From positions 1 to 64,000 of the forward strand of contig NZ_JYLN01000013.1 in NCBI RefSeq assembly GCF_001439735.1: a DNA stretch of 64,000 nt, written 5' to 3'. How positions within the stretch are numbered: position 1 is the stretch's first letter; each line of letters begins with the position of its first letter. The position numbers and the translations under genes are program-made. Source of the DNA: Pseudomonas paralactis. Lineage in GTDB: Bacteria; Pseudomonadota; Gammaproteobacteria; Pseudomonadales; Pseudomonadaceae. Positions 1-8,381 of this stretch are shown here, piece by piece. A model generated the notes under the pieces. That model had not been told where the DNA came from. It was given only the letters and a program-made list of their open reading frames with translations, and did no database searches.

Positions 1-72
1 AACATTGACCCCTGGTCAGACCGTCGCGAATTGATGCCTGCGCTCCTACCGGCCCTTGAGGCCTTTTTGTAA
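1..72 (+). CDS. 3' end of an unidentified gene (partial)
   Basis: An open frame runs from the first base to a TAA at 70-72 and encodes the last 23 residues of a protein ending in ELMPALLPALEAFL. The start lies outside the window, so the family cannot be named. The leucine/alanine-rich helical end would suit many proteins, including TetR-type regulators, but that is only a guess. It is the only frame open across this edge that ends where a REP-containing intergenic region begins. Confidence 0.45.
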   Translation, partial: NIDPWSDRRELMPALLPALEAFL

Positions 73-202
73 TGGGCAGATCGCGAGCTGATCCAATGTT
101 GGCCAGAAGCTGTTTGGAGCTTCCTCGAATAGGCCTGATACATAGATGCAACTGGGTACCAATGTTTGAAAAGCGGGTTGACAGTGGGGGCGAGTCCATA
201 CA

Positions 203-298
203 TAGGAGCGAGCTTGCTCGCGAAGAACTCAAAGGCGCCGCGTTTATTCAGAAAGCACGCGTTATCGTTGACGTTTTTCGCGAGCAAGCTCGCTCCTA
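203..298. repeat. REP inverted pair (TAGGAGCGAGC type)
   Basis: Two roughly 22-bp arms, TAGGAGCGAGCTTGCTCGCG and its reverse complement, face each other about 50 bp apart at 203-224 and 277-298. The same pair recurs near 24.3, 41.3, 49.8 and 63.6 kb. The arrangement is that of a REP doublet (REPIN). It fills most of the 251-bp gap between the partial gene and the chemoreceptor. No other gene is seen in that gap. Confidence 0.85.
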
Positions 299-323
299 CA
301 GGGGGCAATGTTTCAGGACCGAA

Positions 324-2462
324 TCAGACCCTGAACTGATCCATCAACTTCATCTGCTGGCTGGCCAGGGCGTTGAGCTGGCTGCTGATCGCCGCCGACT
401 CGGTGGCCTGGCCGGTGAGGGTTTCGGTCACGGTACGAATCGCCGAGACATTGCGGTTGACCTCTTCGGCCACCGCGCTTTGCTCTTCGGCAGCACTGGC
501 GATTTGCAGGTTCATGTCGCTGATCACCGTGACTGCGTCGCTGATCTTGCCCAGGGCCTGTACCGCTTGATGGATCTGGCCAGCATTGCTCTGGGCCTGG
601 TGCTGGCTGGAGTGCATGGTCGCCACCACCCCACGGGTGCCGCTCTGGATACGTTCGATCACCACGCGGATTTCCTCGACCGAATCCTGGGTGCGCTTGG
701 CCAGGTTGCGTACTTCGTCGGCCACTACCGCAAAACCGCGCCCGCTTTCCCCGGCGCGTGCCGCTTCAATCGCTGCGTTCAATGCCAGCAGGTTGGTCTG
801 TTCGGCAATGCTGCGGATCACTTCCAATACAGAACCGATTTGCTCGCTGTTGACCGCCAGGGCTTCGACTTCGGTTACGGCTTTGCTGACTTCCTCGGCG
901 AGGGTGGTGATGTCGCGGGTGCTCTGCTCGATGATCGACATGCCTTCACGGGCCGACTGATCGGCGCCGCGTGCCGCGCTGGCGGCATTGGAGGCGCTGT
1001 TGGCGACATCGTGGGCGGTGGCGCTCATTTCATTTGAGGCGGTGGCAACCTGGTCGATTTCGCGGAACTGCACCTGCATGCCTTCGCTGGTCTGGCGCGC
1101 AATGGCCGAGGATTGATCCGCCGTACCCCGGGCTTCGGTGATGCTTTGCTTGATCTGCGCGATGGTCGGTTGCAGCTTGTCGAGGAAGCGGTTGAACCAG
1201 TTCACCAACTCGCCCAGTTCGTCTTTCTTGGTGTAGGCCAGGCGTTGGGTGAGGTCGCCGTCGCCGCTGGCAATGTCTTTGAGCATGGCCGCCACGCTGT
1301 TGATCGGCCGGGTCACGCCGGTGGCGGTCAGCCAGATCAGCAACAAGCCCAGCAAGCCGGCGGCGGCGGCCACCAGTAAGGCTTTGATGGTGCCGGTAGC
1401 CTGGGCGTCATCCAGCACAGCTTGCAGCTTTTCGTTATCAGCCAGCATTACGCTTTTAGGCAGTTTGATCACCACCCCCCAGGATTTGGCGTCGGCAATC
1501 GGCTTGACCGGGTACACGGCGCGAATGGTGTCGTCCTGTTCGCGGATCATGGGCCGATCATTGCCCAGCAGTTGCACGATCTCCTTGCCTTCGGCGCCGA
1601 GGCTGTCGATCAGGTTCTTGCCGACCTTGGCCGGTTCACCGCTGTAGGCTGCAATCAGGCCGGTGCTGGACAGGATTTCCAGGTGAGCTGCACCGTTGAA
1701 TAGATCCTTTTGTGCCGCGTCGGTGGTGGCTTGCAGGGCGGTGAGGGCGATGTCGACACCCACGACGCCGATGACTTTACCGTCGACGATCAGGGGCAGG
1801 GAAATGGTGGTCATCAGCACCGGTTTGCCGGCTACGGTGTCTTCGTACGGGTCCAGCAGGCATGTGTTACGCGTGTCGCGTGGGCAGGTATACCAAATGT
1901 TGTAGGGCGTACCGCTGAGGTTGAGGGTGGTCTTGGTCAGGTCATCCTCGACCATGATGGTGTTCAGGCTCTCGCCGCCGGCCCGGCTCCAGTAGCTGGA
2001 AAAACGCCCTTTTTCGTTGGAGACGCGTGCCTTGTCGTCAATGAACTCACTGTCCTTGCCATCCAGGCCGTTGGGCTCGAACGACAGCCAGATGCCCAGC
2101 ACCTTGGTGTTGCGCTCGAACACGGTTTTGACGCTCTGGTTGATTTCTTCGCGCAGGGCGCCGGCTTCAACGGAGCGCTTGGTGCCCAATTGACGCAGAT
2201 CCTTGATTTGGTCGGCGAGGGCGGTGACCGCCAGCAGGTTTTCACCGAAGGTCTTTTGCAAGTGCCCGGCCTGTTCAGCGGCCTTGACTTGCAGCAGTTG
2301 TTCGACGCTGGCGGTGAGCATTCGTGAGCTTGAATCACTGACCAACCGATCGTTCTGGTTGGTGTTGTAGATATTGATGCCGACCACCAGTGCGATCACC
2401 CCCAGCAGGCAGAGGCCGGACAGCAGCACGATTTTCAAGCGGATGGAGAGGGTGTCGAACAT
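324..2462 (-). CDS. methyl-accepting chemotaxis protein with periplasmic dCache-type sensor
   Basis: Chemoreceptor of 712 residues. The N-terminus MFDTLSIRLK precedes one membrane helix (about residues 11-31). A long periplasmic region of about 330 residues follows, with dCache features (the segment around IWYTCPRDTRNTC and the strand VIGVVGVDIAL). Then come a second membrane helix, a HAMP domain starting near TGVTRPINSV, and a cytoplasmic signalling domain with the hallmark hairpin tip EQTNLLALNAAIEAARAGE. The two cysteines nine residues apart in the sensor could form a disulfide. Upstream in-frame codons exist, but MFDTL directly precedes the membrane anchor, so that start is used. No CheR-binding pentapeptide is seen at the C-terminus (ends DQFRV). 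The ligand is not predictable by eye. Confidence 0.95.
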   Translation of the reverse strand: MFDTLSIRLKIVLLSGLCLLGVIALVVGINIYNTNQNDRLVSDSSSRMLTASVEQLLQVKAAEQAGHLQKTFGENLLAVTALADQIKDLRQLGTKRSVEAGALREEINQSVKTVFERNTKVLGIWLSFEPNGLDGKDSEFIDDKARVSNEKGRFSSYWSRAGGESLNTIMVEDDLTKTTLNLSGTPYNIWYTCPRDTRNTCLLDPYEDTVAGKPVLMTTISLPLIVDGKVIGVVGVDIALTALQATTDAAQKDLFNGAAHLEILSSTGLIAAYSGEPAKVGKNLIDSLGAEGKEIVQLLGNDRPMIREQDDTIRAVYPVKPIADAKSWGVVIKLPKSVMLADNEKLQAVLDDAQATGTIKALLVAAAAGLLGLLLIWLTATGVTRPINSVAAMLKDIASGDGDLTQRLAYTKKDELGELVNWFNRFLDKLQPTIAQIKQSITEARGTADQSSAIARQTSEGMQVQFREIDQVATASNEMSATAHDVANSASNAASAARGADQSAREGMSIIEQSTRDITTLAEEVSKAVTEVEALAVNSEQIGSVLEVIRSIAEQTNLLALNAAIEAARAGESGRGFAVVADEVRNLAKRTQDSVEEIRVVIERIQSGTRGVVATMHSSQHQAQSNAGQIHQAVQALGKISDAVTVISDMNLQIASAAEEQSAVAEEVNRNVSAIRTVTETLTGQATESAAISSQLNALASQQMKLMDQFRV

Positions 2463-2600
2463 AGGTTCACTCACGAATGGACTTGTTGGTATGCACGCAA
2501 ACGCGCCAAGTCCCTTCGGCGTCATGCCTGAAACATCGGCGTCACAAATCAATTCATGAGAAATAGGCGATGAGCGGTAGGAAAATGCCTACACCGGCCG

Positions 2601-3002
2601 TTATGCGGGGCGTGCGAGCTGCTCGGGGCGGGACCAGATCCACAGGTTGCCCAGGCCCATTCCGGCAATTGCCAGGTACACCGGCCAGCCGTGATCGAGC
2701 ATCACCAGCATCAACAGGGCACACAGCACCATGCTCACGGTGGCGCTGACCTTGGCCCGGCGAGCAATGATCTTGCCGTTGCGCCAGTTGGACAGGATCG
2801 GGCCGAACAGGCGGTGGTTTTCCAGCCAGGCGCTCAAGCGCGGTGAGCTTTTGGTGGCGGCCCAGGCGGCCAGCAGGATGAATTCGGTGGTCGGCAAACC
2901 CGGTATGACAATCGCCACCAAGCCAATCCCCAGGCTGACGTAGGCCAGCAGGCCATAGAGAAGTTGGGCGATCTTTGAGGAGGATTGGGTTTTGCCGGTC
3001 AT
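2601..3002 (-). CDS. DUF454 (YbaN-like) small inner-membrane protein
   Basis: A 133-residue protein with three or four hydrophobic helices and the DUF454 signature PGLPTTEFILLAAWAATKSSPRL, in which the PGLPTTxF loop and the following helix are typical. The family is widespread in proteobacteria and has no established biochemical role. A W-rich C-terminus (NLWIWSRPEQ) closes the protein. It lies in the same direction as the upstream haem genes but is separated from hemO by a REP pair, so it is probably its own unit. Confidence 0.85.
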   Translation of the reverse strand: MTGKTQSSSKIAQLLYGLLAYVSLGIGLVAIVIPGLPTTEFILLAAWAATKSSPRLSAWLENHRLFGPILSNWRNGKIIARRAKVSATVSMVLCALLMLVMLDHGWPVYLAIAGMGLGNLWIWSRPEQLARPA

Positions 3003-3058
3003 GCTGCAGTTTTCTGGTGGGAGGGTTTACACATTATTTGCCATGAAATGCACTCAAA

Positions 3059-3147
3059 TGTGGGAGCTGGCTTGCCTGCGATAGCGGTGTATCAGGTTAA
3101 ACATCTGGAGCTGACTCACCGCTATCGCAGGCAAGCCAGCTCCCACA
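3059..3147. repeat. REP inverted pair (TGTGGGAGCTGG type)
   Basis: Arms reading TGTGGGAGCTGGCTTGCCTG and its reverse complement flank a spacer of about 40 bp between the DUF454 gene and hemO. This is the commonest intergenic repeat in the window (11 copies). Both arms are intact here. Confidence 0.85.
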
Positions 3148-3171
3148 TTGAACCGCTGTCTACCGGAATAC

Positions 3172-3780
3172 TTATGCCAGTTCTGGGGCGCTAGCGTACG
3201 CCTGTTCCAGCAACACGGTGAAGCGCACAAACGCATCGATCGCGCCTTTTTCTACCGCAGCTTCTTCTTCGGCACTGAACTGCAGGCCGTCGAGGGTGCG
3301 GGTGAAGCTTTTCCAGCCTTCGGCGCGGCCACCGGCGGGCTCGCCCAGGTGGCGCGCACCGAAGGTTTCACTCAGGCCCAGGCCCACGGCGCGCTTGATC
3401 AGAAACGCGGCGCCCAGCTTGGAGCCTTCGGACACGAATAGCCAACCCAGGGCTTCGGCCTGGCTTGGGTTTTTCACCGCGCCGGCGACCGGGGCCGGAA
3501 CGTCGGTGTCGAGGTCTGCCAGGTCGAGCTTGGCGGCTTCGGCGCGGCAGCGGGCGGCCAGGTCGGGGATGATCGTGTTCAGCTTGGCATCGTTGTACAG
3601 CGCCACCAGTTCCGATTGGAACAGGTACTGGGCCACCACGAAGCGGGCGAAGTTGGCCTGGGTTTCGAACGGCGCATGGGCCTTGACCAACGCATCCAGC
3701 TTGGTGTGCGGTTCATTGGTGATCTGGTTCAGGCGCTGGGAGCGCAGGCTTGGGCGTTCTGCGGTAGGAGAAGCGGTCAT
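3172..3780 (-). CDS. hemO: biliverdin-producing haem oxygenase (HemO/PigA type)
   Basis: A 202-residue haem oxygenase that would open haem to biliverdin, CO and Fe2+ in the cytoplasm using external electrons. It resembles Pseudomonas PigA/HemO along its length: the N-terminal RSQRLNQITNEPH with the likely proximal haem-ligand histidine, the segment ANFARFVVAQYLFQ, and the distal-helix motif ALGWLFVSEGSKLGAAFL followed by FGARHL. Start MTASPTAERP is chosen because upstream in-frame codons add unrelated residues. It lies downstream of the haem receptor in the same direction. A strong terminator separates them, so it probably has its own promoter or relies on read-through. Its role is to release iron from imported haem. 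Confidence 0.92.
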   Translation of the reverse strand: MTASPTAERPSLRSQRLNQITNEPHTKLDALVKAHAPFETQANFARFVVAQYLFQSELVALYNDAKLNTIIPDLAARCRAEAAKLDLADLDTDVPAPVAGAVKNPSQAEALGWLFVSEGSKLGAAFLIKRAVGLGLSETFGARHLGEPAGGRAEGWKSFTRTLDGLQFSAEEEAAVEKGAIDAFVRFTVLLEQAYASAPELA

Positions 3781-3864
3781 GTAAAAAGTCCTTGAAAGAG
3801 GGAGCGCCTGGGTGCCCTTAAAGAGAGCTGTTATCAACTAGACGAACAAGAAGACGCGGCACAG

Positions 3865-3908
3865 TAAAAAATCCTCACCTCGCCGGGATTGATCCTGGCG
3901 AGGTGAGG
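3865..3908 (-). terminator. intrinsic terminator after the haem receptor gene
   Basis: A perfect 12-bp stem, CCTCACCTCGCC with GGCGAGGTGAGG, around a 12-nt loop. On the minus strand it is followed by a run of six T. It sits just past the receptor stop codon and before hemO, so it should limit co-transcription of the two. Confidence 0.9.
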
Positions 3909-3916
3909 CTGAGGGC

Positions 3917-6481
3917 TCAGATGTCCCAGATCAGGTTGATCGCAAAGTTGCGACCGGGCTGGGTCAGGCGGTCCAGGTTGGCCGGGCCGGTCACACCGGC
4001 TTCGCCGACGCTGTCGTAGCTGCGCACGTCGTCCCAGTTCCAGTACTTCTTGTCGGTCAGGTTGTAGAGGCCACCGTTGATGGTCACGTCGTTGGTGACC
4101 TTGTAGTAGGCGGTCAGGTCGAGGATGCCGAAGCCCGGGGTCTTGAACGGGCCGTCGGTGCTGCCGTCGGGAGCGTGGAAGGTGGTGCTGTCGACGCGGT
4201 TCTGTTTCTTCACCAGGGTCCAGCTCAGCAGGCCGCCGTAGTTGTCCTGGTCGTAACCCAGGCCAAACACGCCCTTGAGCGGGTTGACGCTGTTCAACGG
4301 CTCGCCATTGTCGTCGTTGCGGCCATGGGCGTAGGCAATCGAACCCTGGGTGTACAGGCCCTTCGGCGCGCCGAAGGCATCCAGGTTCAGGCGGCCCTTG
4401 GCTTCCATGCCCTTGATGGTGGCGCGCTTGATATTGACGGCCTGGAACTGCTCTACGGTGCCGCCGACCACAGCGTTGTCTTCGTCGATAAAGTCGCGGT
4501 ACTTGTTGTAGTACACCGCGATGTCGAAGGAGCCTTCGTCAAACTTGCCGCGTATCCCGGTCTCGATGCCTTTGCTGGTCTCCGGCTTGAGGTCGGGGTT
4601 GGGTTCGACGGTGTAGCCAATGTTGAGGTTTTCGAAGCGGCCATACAGGGCCTTCGCCGAGGGCGTGCGGAAGCCTTCAGCGTACTGGCCGAACCAGGTG
4701 TAGTTATCGGTCAGGGCGTAGGTCAGGCCGAACTTGGGCGTGACGCGGTGCCAGGTTTTGTCCTTGCCATCGACGGCATATTCGCCAGTTGGGTTGACGG
4801 TGTTGAGGAACTCCTGGGTCAGCTTGGGCTTGAGCCGGGTGTAGTCATAACGCACGGCGGGCAGGAAGGTCCATTTGTCCCAGCTGATCTGGTCCTGGGC
4901 GAACAGCGAGTAGGTGTTGATCGTCGGGTCGGGGAAGTCGCTGGACTTTTTCACGCTGTCGCTCGCCTGTGGGCTGGGCGCGCCGATGGCGGTGCAGCCG
5001 CTACCAATGGCCAGGCACGAGGCCGAGCCTTCGCGTGAGCCGGTGACTTTCTGCTGTTTGAGGGTGGTGCCGTAGGTTACCTGGTGGTCGGTCTCACCCA
5101 GGCTGAAAGCCTTGTCCAGTTGAGCGTCGAAGACCCACTGTTTTTCTTCGTAAAGGGTGTCGCGGGTGCGCAGCACGTGGCGGCCAGACTGGTAGATCTC
5201 GGCGGTGGTTTGATCGGTCTTGGCGATCTGGTAGTTGAGGCTGGTCTTGATGCGATCAGCGATCGGCGACTCCAGGGCAAAGCTGTTTTCCAGGCCGAAG
5301 CGCTCGCGGGTGATGGTGTCGTTGCCCGAGCGGGCACGGTAGAGGTTCATGCCCCGACCGCCAATGAACGGGCCGCCTACGGCATTCTTCAGATTGACGT
5401 CGCGATCGTCCTTGAACTTCTCGTAGGTCAAGCCTAGACGGTTGTCATCGCCATAGTTCCAGCCCAGCTTGGCCAGCACATTGGTGGTGCGCGCCTCTTC
5501 CGGGTTGGCGCCGGTGCGGGCCAGGCCGGTGGCGTTGTTGCCGTCGTAGGATTCGGTTTCATGGCCATTGCGCTGGCTCAGGTGCAGCAAGCCATCAAAG
5601 TCTTGTACGCGCCCGGCGAAGGTGCCGGAGGTCAGCCAGCTCTCGTCGGCGGAACTGTAGCCGGTCTTCAGGCGGGCGCCGACGTCCTTGCCCGGCTTGA
5701 TGATGTCATCCGGGTCGAGGGTGAAATAGCTCACGGCACCGCCGATGGCGCTGCTGCCGTACAGGGCCGAGGCCGGGCCGCGCAGGATCTCCACACGCTT
5801 GACGATTTCCGGGTCGACATAGTTGCGACGGGTCTTGGCGTAGGGGCCGTTGAAGAAGTTGTTGGGCACTTCGACGCCGTCCACCTGGGTGAGGATGCGG
5901 TCGCCGTCGATACCACGGATGTTGTAGCCCGAGTTACCCGAGCGGCTACCGGCACCGCCGACGGAAACGCCGGGTTCGTAGCGCACCAGTTCGCGGATGT
6001 TGTTGGTGTTCTGGCGGTCCAGTTCTTCGCGGTCGTGCACGCTGACGGTACTGGGTACGCTGCTCACCGCCTGTTCGTTACGGGTGGCGCTGATGGTCAC
6101 CTGTTGCAGGGCGAGGGCGCTGCCCGCGGTGCGTTTCTCCAGCACGATGTTGTTATTGCCCAGTTTGCGGTAGCTCAGGTTGGTCCCCACCAACAACCGG
6201 TCCAGCGCTTTTTCCGGCGACAGCGGGCCACGCACGCCAGGGGACGACACACCCTGGCCCAGCTCTGCCGGCAGGCCGATTTGCCAGCCGGTCACCGCGG
6301 TAAAGGCGTTGAGCGCCGACACCAATGGTTGCTGCTCGATGCTGAAGTTGTAATTGCCGTGGCTGCGAGGGGCGGGTTCGGCGGCGGCGGCGCTCATGAC
6401 AGGCGCGCCAGCCAGCAGGATCGCAGCGGTCAGCAAGGACAGAACGGGCGAAGAACACCGGCGGTTGAAACGAGAGGACAT
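3917..6481 (-). CDS. hxuA: TonB-dependent haem/haemoglobin receptor with STN signalling domain (HxuA/BhuR-like)
   Basis: Outer-membrane haem transducer of 854 residues. A signal peptide (residues 1-34, ending SAAAA) is followed by an STN domain (about 43-116, starting NYNFSIEQQPL). This domain talks to a FecR anti-sigma factor. Then come a TonB-box-like stretch near 125, a plug domain (RELVRYEPGVSV, RGIDGDRILTQVDG) and a beta barrel ending in a C-terminal aromatic strand (NLIWDI). The haem-receptor FRAP and NPNL boxes appear as FRTP (604-607) and NPDL (628-631). I see no histidine between them. With FecR and an ECF sigma gene upstream, it matches the P. aeruginosa hxuI-hxuR-hxuA system (Bordetella hurI-hurR-bhuR). 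The symbol rests on this gene order and could instead be written bhuR or hasR-like. Confidence 0.88.
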   Translation of the reverse strand: MSSRFNRRCSSPVLSLLTAAILLAGAPVMSAAAAEPAPRSHGNYNFSIEQQPLVSALNAFTAVTGWQIGLPAELGQGVSSPGVRGPLSPEKALDRLLVGTNLSYRKLGNNNIVLEKRTAGSALALQQVTISATRNEQAVSSVPSTVSVHDREELDRQNTNNIRELVRYEPGVSVGGAGSRSGNSGYNIRGIDGDRILTQVDGVEVPNNFFNGPYAKTRRNYVDPEIVKRVEILRGPASALYGSSAIGGAVSYFTLDPDDIIKPGKDVGARLKTGYSSADESWLTSGTFAGRVQDFDGLLHLSQRNGHETESYDGNNATGLARTGANPEEARTTNVLAKLGWNYGDDNRLGLTYEKFKDDRDVNLKNAVGGPFIGGRGMNLYRARSGNDTITRERFGLENSFALESPIADRIKTSLNYQIAKTDQTTAEIYQSGRHVLRTRDTLYEEKQWVFDAQLDKAFSLGETDHQVTYGTTLKQQKVTGSREGSASCLAIGSGCTAIGAPSPQASDSVKKSSDFPDPTINTYSLFAQDQISWDKWTFLPAVRYDYTRLKPKLTQEFLNTVNPTGEYAVDGKDKTWHRVTPKFGLTYALTDNYTWFGQYAEGFRTPSAKALYGRFENLNIGYTVEPNPDLKPETSKGIETGIRGKFDEGSFDIAVYYNKYRDFIDEDNAVVGGTVEQFQAVNIKRATIKGMEAKGRLNLDAFGAPKGLYTQGSIAYAHGRNDDNGEPLNSVNPLKGVFGLGYDQDNYGGLLSWTLVKKQNRVDSTTFHAPDGSTDGPFKTPGFGILDLTAYYKVTNDVTINGGLYNLTDKKYWNWDDVRSYDSVGEAGVTGPANLDRLTQPGRNFAINLIWDI

Positions 6482-6580
6482 CGAGAGCGCTCCGGGATAC
6501 GAATCTTATAGTTGCGGACTGAACCAAATAGGAATCAGTTGCATTGGCTATAACGAGACGTATCGCCGGTTAACATCGAG

Positions 6581-6595
6581 TAAAAATAATTCTCA
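6581..6595 (-). promoter_or_regulatory. Fur-box-like site upstream of the haem receptor
   Basis: Read on the minus strand, TGAGAATTATTTTTA matches the 7-1-7 Fur core TGATAATnATTATCA at 12 of 14 defined positions. It lies 100 bp before the receptor start codon and touches the end of the FecR gene. Iron control of the receptor would fit its function. No ECF-type promoter could be assigned with confidence in the remaining 86 bp. Confidence 0.5.
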
Positions 6596-6596
6596 T

Positions 6597-7565
6597 TTAG
6601 TTCAGGATCACCAGTGCCGGGTATTCCGACAGCTTGGCTGAGGTGATGTGGGCCAGGGAGCGCACCACGTCCAGGGGCTGGTCGAGGCGATAGTTGCCGG
6701 TGACGGCGACGCTGGCCAGTTGCTCATTGTTGTTGACGATCCAGCCAGGGTAATAACGGCGCAGTTCCGCCAGGACTTCGCTCAGCGGGCAATTTTCAAA
6801 CACTAGCCGGCCTTGCACCCAGGCCAGATCCTTGCCGGCATCGAGCTTGGCCGGTTGGCCGAAACCCTTGGGGCCGATGCGGATGCTTTGCCCGGCACTC
6901 AGGCGTACGCGGGCATCGTCGAAGCTGTTGCTCAGGTCGACATCGCCGCGCTGCACTTGTACCTGAGCCTCACCATCGAGGTAGCGCACGGCGAAGGCGG
7001 TGTCGCGCACGCTGGCACGTACGGGGCCGGCGTCGATTTCCAGGGGCAGGTCACGGCTTGGGGCTATGTCGAAGAACGCTTCGCCCTGGTACAGGCGCGC
7101 CATGCGCTGGCGGTCGGTGATGTGGCTGGAAAACGCCGAGTTGGTGTTGAGCAGCACTCTGGACCCATCGTCCAGTTGCAGGCGCTGGCGCTCGCCGACC
7201 ACGGTGAGGTGATCGGCCTGCAGGCGCACCGGCAAGTTGCTGAAGCTGAACAGCCCGATCAACAGCACGGCGGCGGTGGCCAGGGGCTTCCAGTGTGGTT
7301 TGATCCGGCGCCAGCCGCTTGGCTTGCGTGGCACTGCGAGGGCCACGGCAGCGCTGTGTACCGGTGCTCCTCCCCAGGTCGCCTGGGCTTTGCTGAACGC
7401 GTGAACATGCGCCGGGTCCTTGGCCAGCCAGGCGTCGAACTCGGCCTGCTGCCCGGGTTGCGGGCATTGCAAGGCGATCAGCCAATCGAGGGCTTGGTCC
7501 ATGGCCGTGTCTTGCAGCACCTCATGAGCCAACGCATGGGGGCGCAGTTTATTCGGGTCCGTCAC
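6597..7565 (-). CDS. hxuR: FecR-family anti-sigma factor / sigma regulator
   Basis: Inner-membrane sigma regulator of 322 residues. The cytoplasmic N-terminus has the DUF4880-type segment (ALDWLIALQCPQPGQQAEFDAWL), a single membrane helix lies near 92-112 (PLATAAVLLIGLFSF), and a periplasmic FecR domain follows (GERQRLQLDDGSRVLLNTNS, YQGEAFFDI). The C-terminal STN-interacting region contains ELRRYYPGWIV. It starts at GTG with a GAGG ribosome site 7 nt upstream. In such systems it holds the ECF sigma until the haem-loaded receptor signals through its STN domain. It lies between the sigma and receptor genes, 75 bp after the sigma gene. Confidence 0.9.
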   Translation of the reverse strand: MTDPNKLRPHALAHEVLQDTAMDQALDWLIALQCPQPGQQAEFDAWLAKDPAHVHAFSKAQATWGGAPVHSAAVALAVPRKPSGWRRIKPHWKPLATAAVLLIGLFSFSNLPVRLQADHLTVVGERQRLQLDDGSRVLLNTNSAFSSHITDRQRMARLYQGEAFFDIAPSRDLPLEIDAGPVRASVRDTAFAVRYLDGEAQVQVQRGDVDLSNSFDDARVRLSAGQSIRIGPKGFGQPAKLDAGKDLAWVQGRLVFENCPLSEVLAELRRYYPGWIVNNNEQLASVAVTGNYRLDQPLDVVRSLAHITSAKLSEYPALVILN

Positions 7566-7640
7566 GGTGTTCCTCGGGTCTTCGCCACGTTCTATTCATT
7601 TTTTCGTACAGCCTGGATCAATAGCTCTGTCGGATGGAGC

Positions 7641-8159
7641 TTAAGGCTGATCCAGCCGTTCGGCCACACCTACACAGATGGCCATGATCAATTTCAGTTC
7701 CTTTTGCACGGTGCTCAAGGACACGTTCAACTGATCGGCAATCTCCTGGTAGCTGCAACCGTGCAAGCGGCTGAGGATGAAAATCCGCTGCTGACGAGCG
7801 CTCAACTGGCCGAGGCTGACGCTCAGGTGCTCCAGTAGTTGCTCGGCCTGAATGGCTTCTTCAGGGGTGCTGGCAGGGGCGGCGACGCTTTGCAGTACAT
7901 CCAGCGGCACGTCTTCCTGCAACGTACGGGCCTGGATCCGGCGCGAGCGCAGGTGATCCAGCGCCAGATTGCGCGCGGTCTGGTAGACAAAGGGTTCAAG
8001 GTGATCGATCGGCCGCTCGCTCAGGGCCCGAGTGACGCGCAGGTAGGTTTCCTGCAACAGGTCCTCGGCGGTGCTGTGGTTATTCACCATCCGCTGCAAG
8101 GTGCGTAGCAGAATCACCCGTTGGGTGAGAAAGACTTGGTTGAAGCGAGATTGGCTCAC
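7641..8159 (-). CDS. hxuI: FecI-like ECF RNA polymerase sigma factor
   Basis: A 172-residue extracytoplasmic-function sigma factor. Region 2 spans about residues 10-80 (LQETYLRVTRALSERPIDHLEPFVYQTARN in overlapping pieces). Region 4 spans about 115-165, with the helix-turn-helix RLHGCSYQEIADQLNVSLSTVQKEL typical of iron-starvation sigmas. It should direct transcription of the haem receptor when released by the FecR partner. The start codon is GTG (8157-8159) and no strong ribosome site is visible before it. A Fur-box-like site lies 27 bp upstream, which would couple sigma production to iron shortage. Confidence 0.9.
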   Translation of the reverse strand: MSQSRFNQVFLTQRVILLRTLQRMVNNHSTAEDLLQETYLRVTRALSERPIDHLEPFVYQTARNLALDHLRSRRIQARTLQEDVPLDVLQSVAAPASTPEEAIQAEQLLEHLSVSLGQLSARQQRIFILSRLHGCSYQEIADQLNVSLSTVQKELKLIMAICVGVAERLDQP

Positions 8160-8186
8160 AGTGATACCAGACCGATTTGCAGTGAA

Positions 8187-8201
8187 TGATAATGCTTATC
8201 A
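8187..8201. promoter_or_regulatory. Fur-box-like site upstream of the ECF sigma gene
   Basis: TGATAATGCTTATCA matches the 7-1-7 Fur core TGATAATnATTATCA at 13 of 14 positions. It sits 28 bp ahead of the sigma start. It is the better of the two Fur-like sites in this cluster, and repression by Fe-Fur is the expected role. Confidence 0.72.
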
Positions 8202-8262
8202 TCAACGCAAATGGCAAGTGGCACTTTGAGATGCCTTGGAGATCGTGTGGGAACCAGGCTTA

Positions 8263-8351
8263 TGTGGGAGCCGGGCTTGCCTGCGATAGCATCACCTCGG
8301 TTTGACTGAACGACCGAGTCGTCTGCATCGCGGGCAAACCCGGCTCCCACA
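8263..8351. repeat. REP inverted pair (variant arms)
   Basis: Arms TGTGGGAGCCGGGCTTGCC and GGGCAAACCCGGCTCCCACA flank about 45 bp between the sigma gene and gap. The arms differ from the main type by CCGGG for CTGG. Confidence 0.8.
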
Positions 8352-8381
8352 CAAGCCAGTTCACACAATCCAGCCCAGGGA

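Noticed and set aside
72..1037. A 321-codon plus-strand frame starting just after the first stop
   Set aside because: It crosses a REP pair and then runs antisense to the chemoreceptor signalling domain. It is not a plausible protein.
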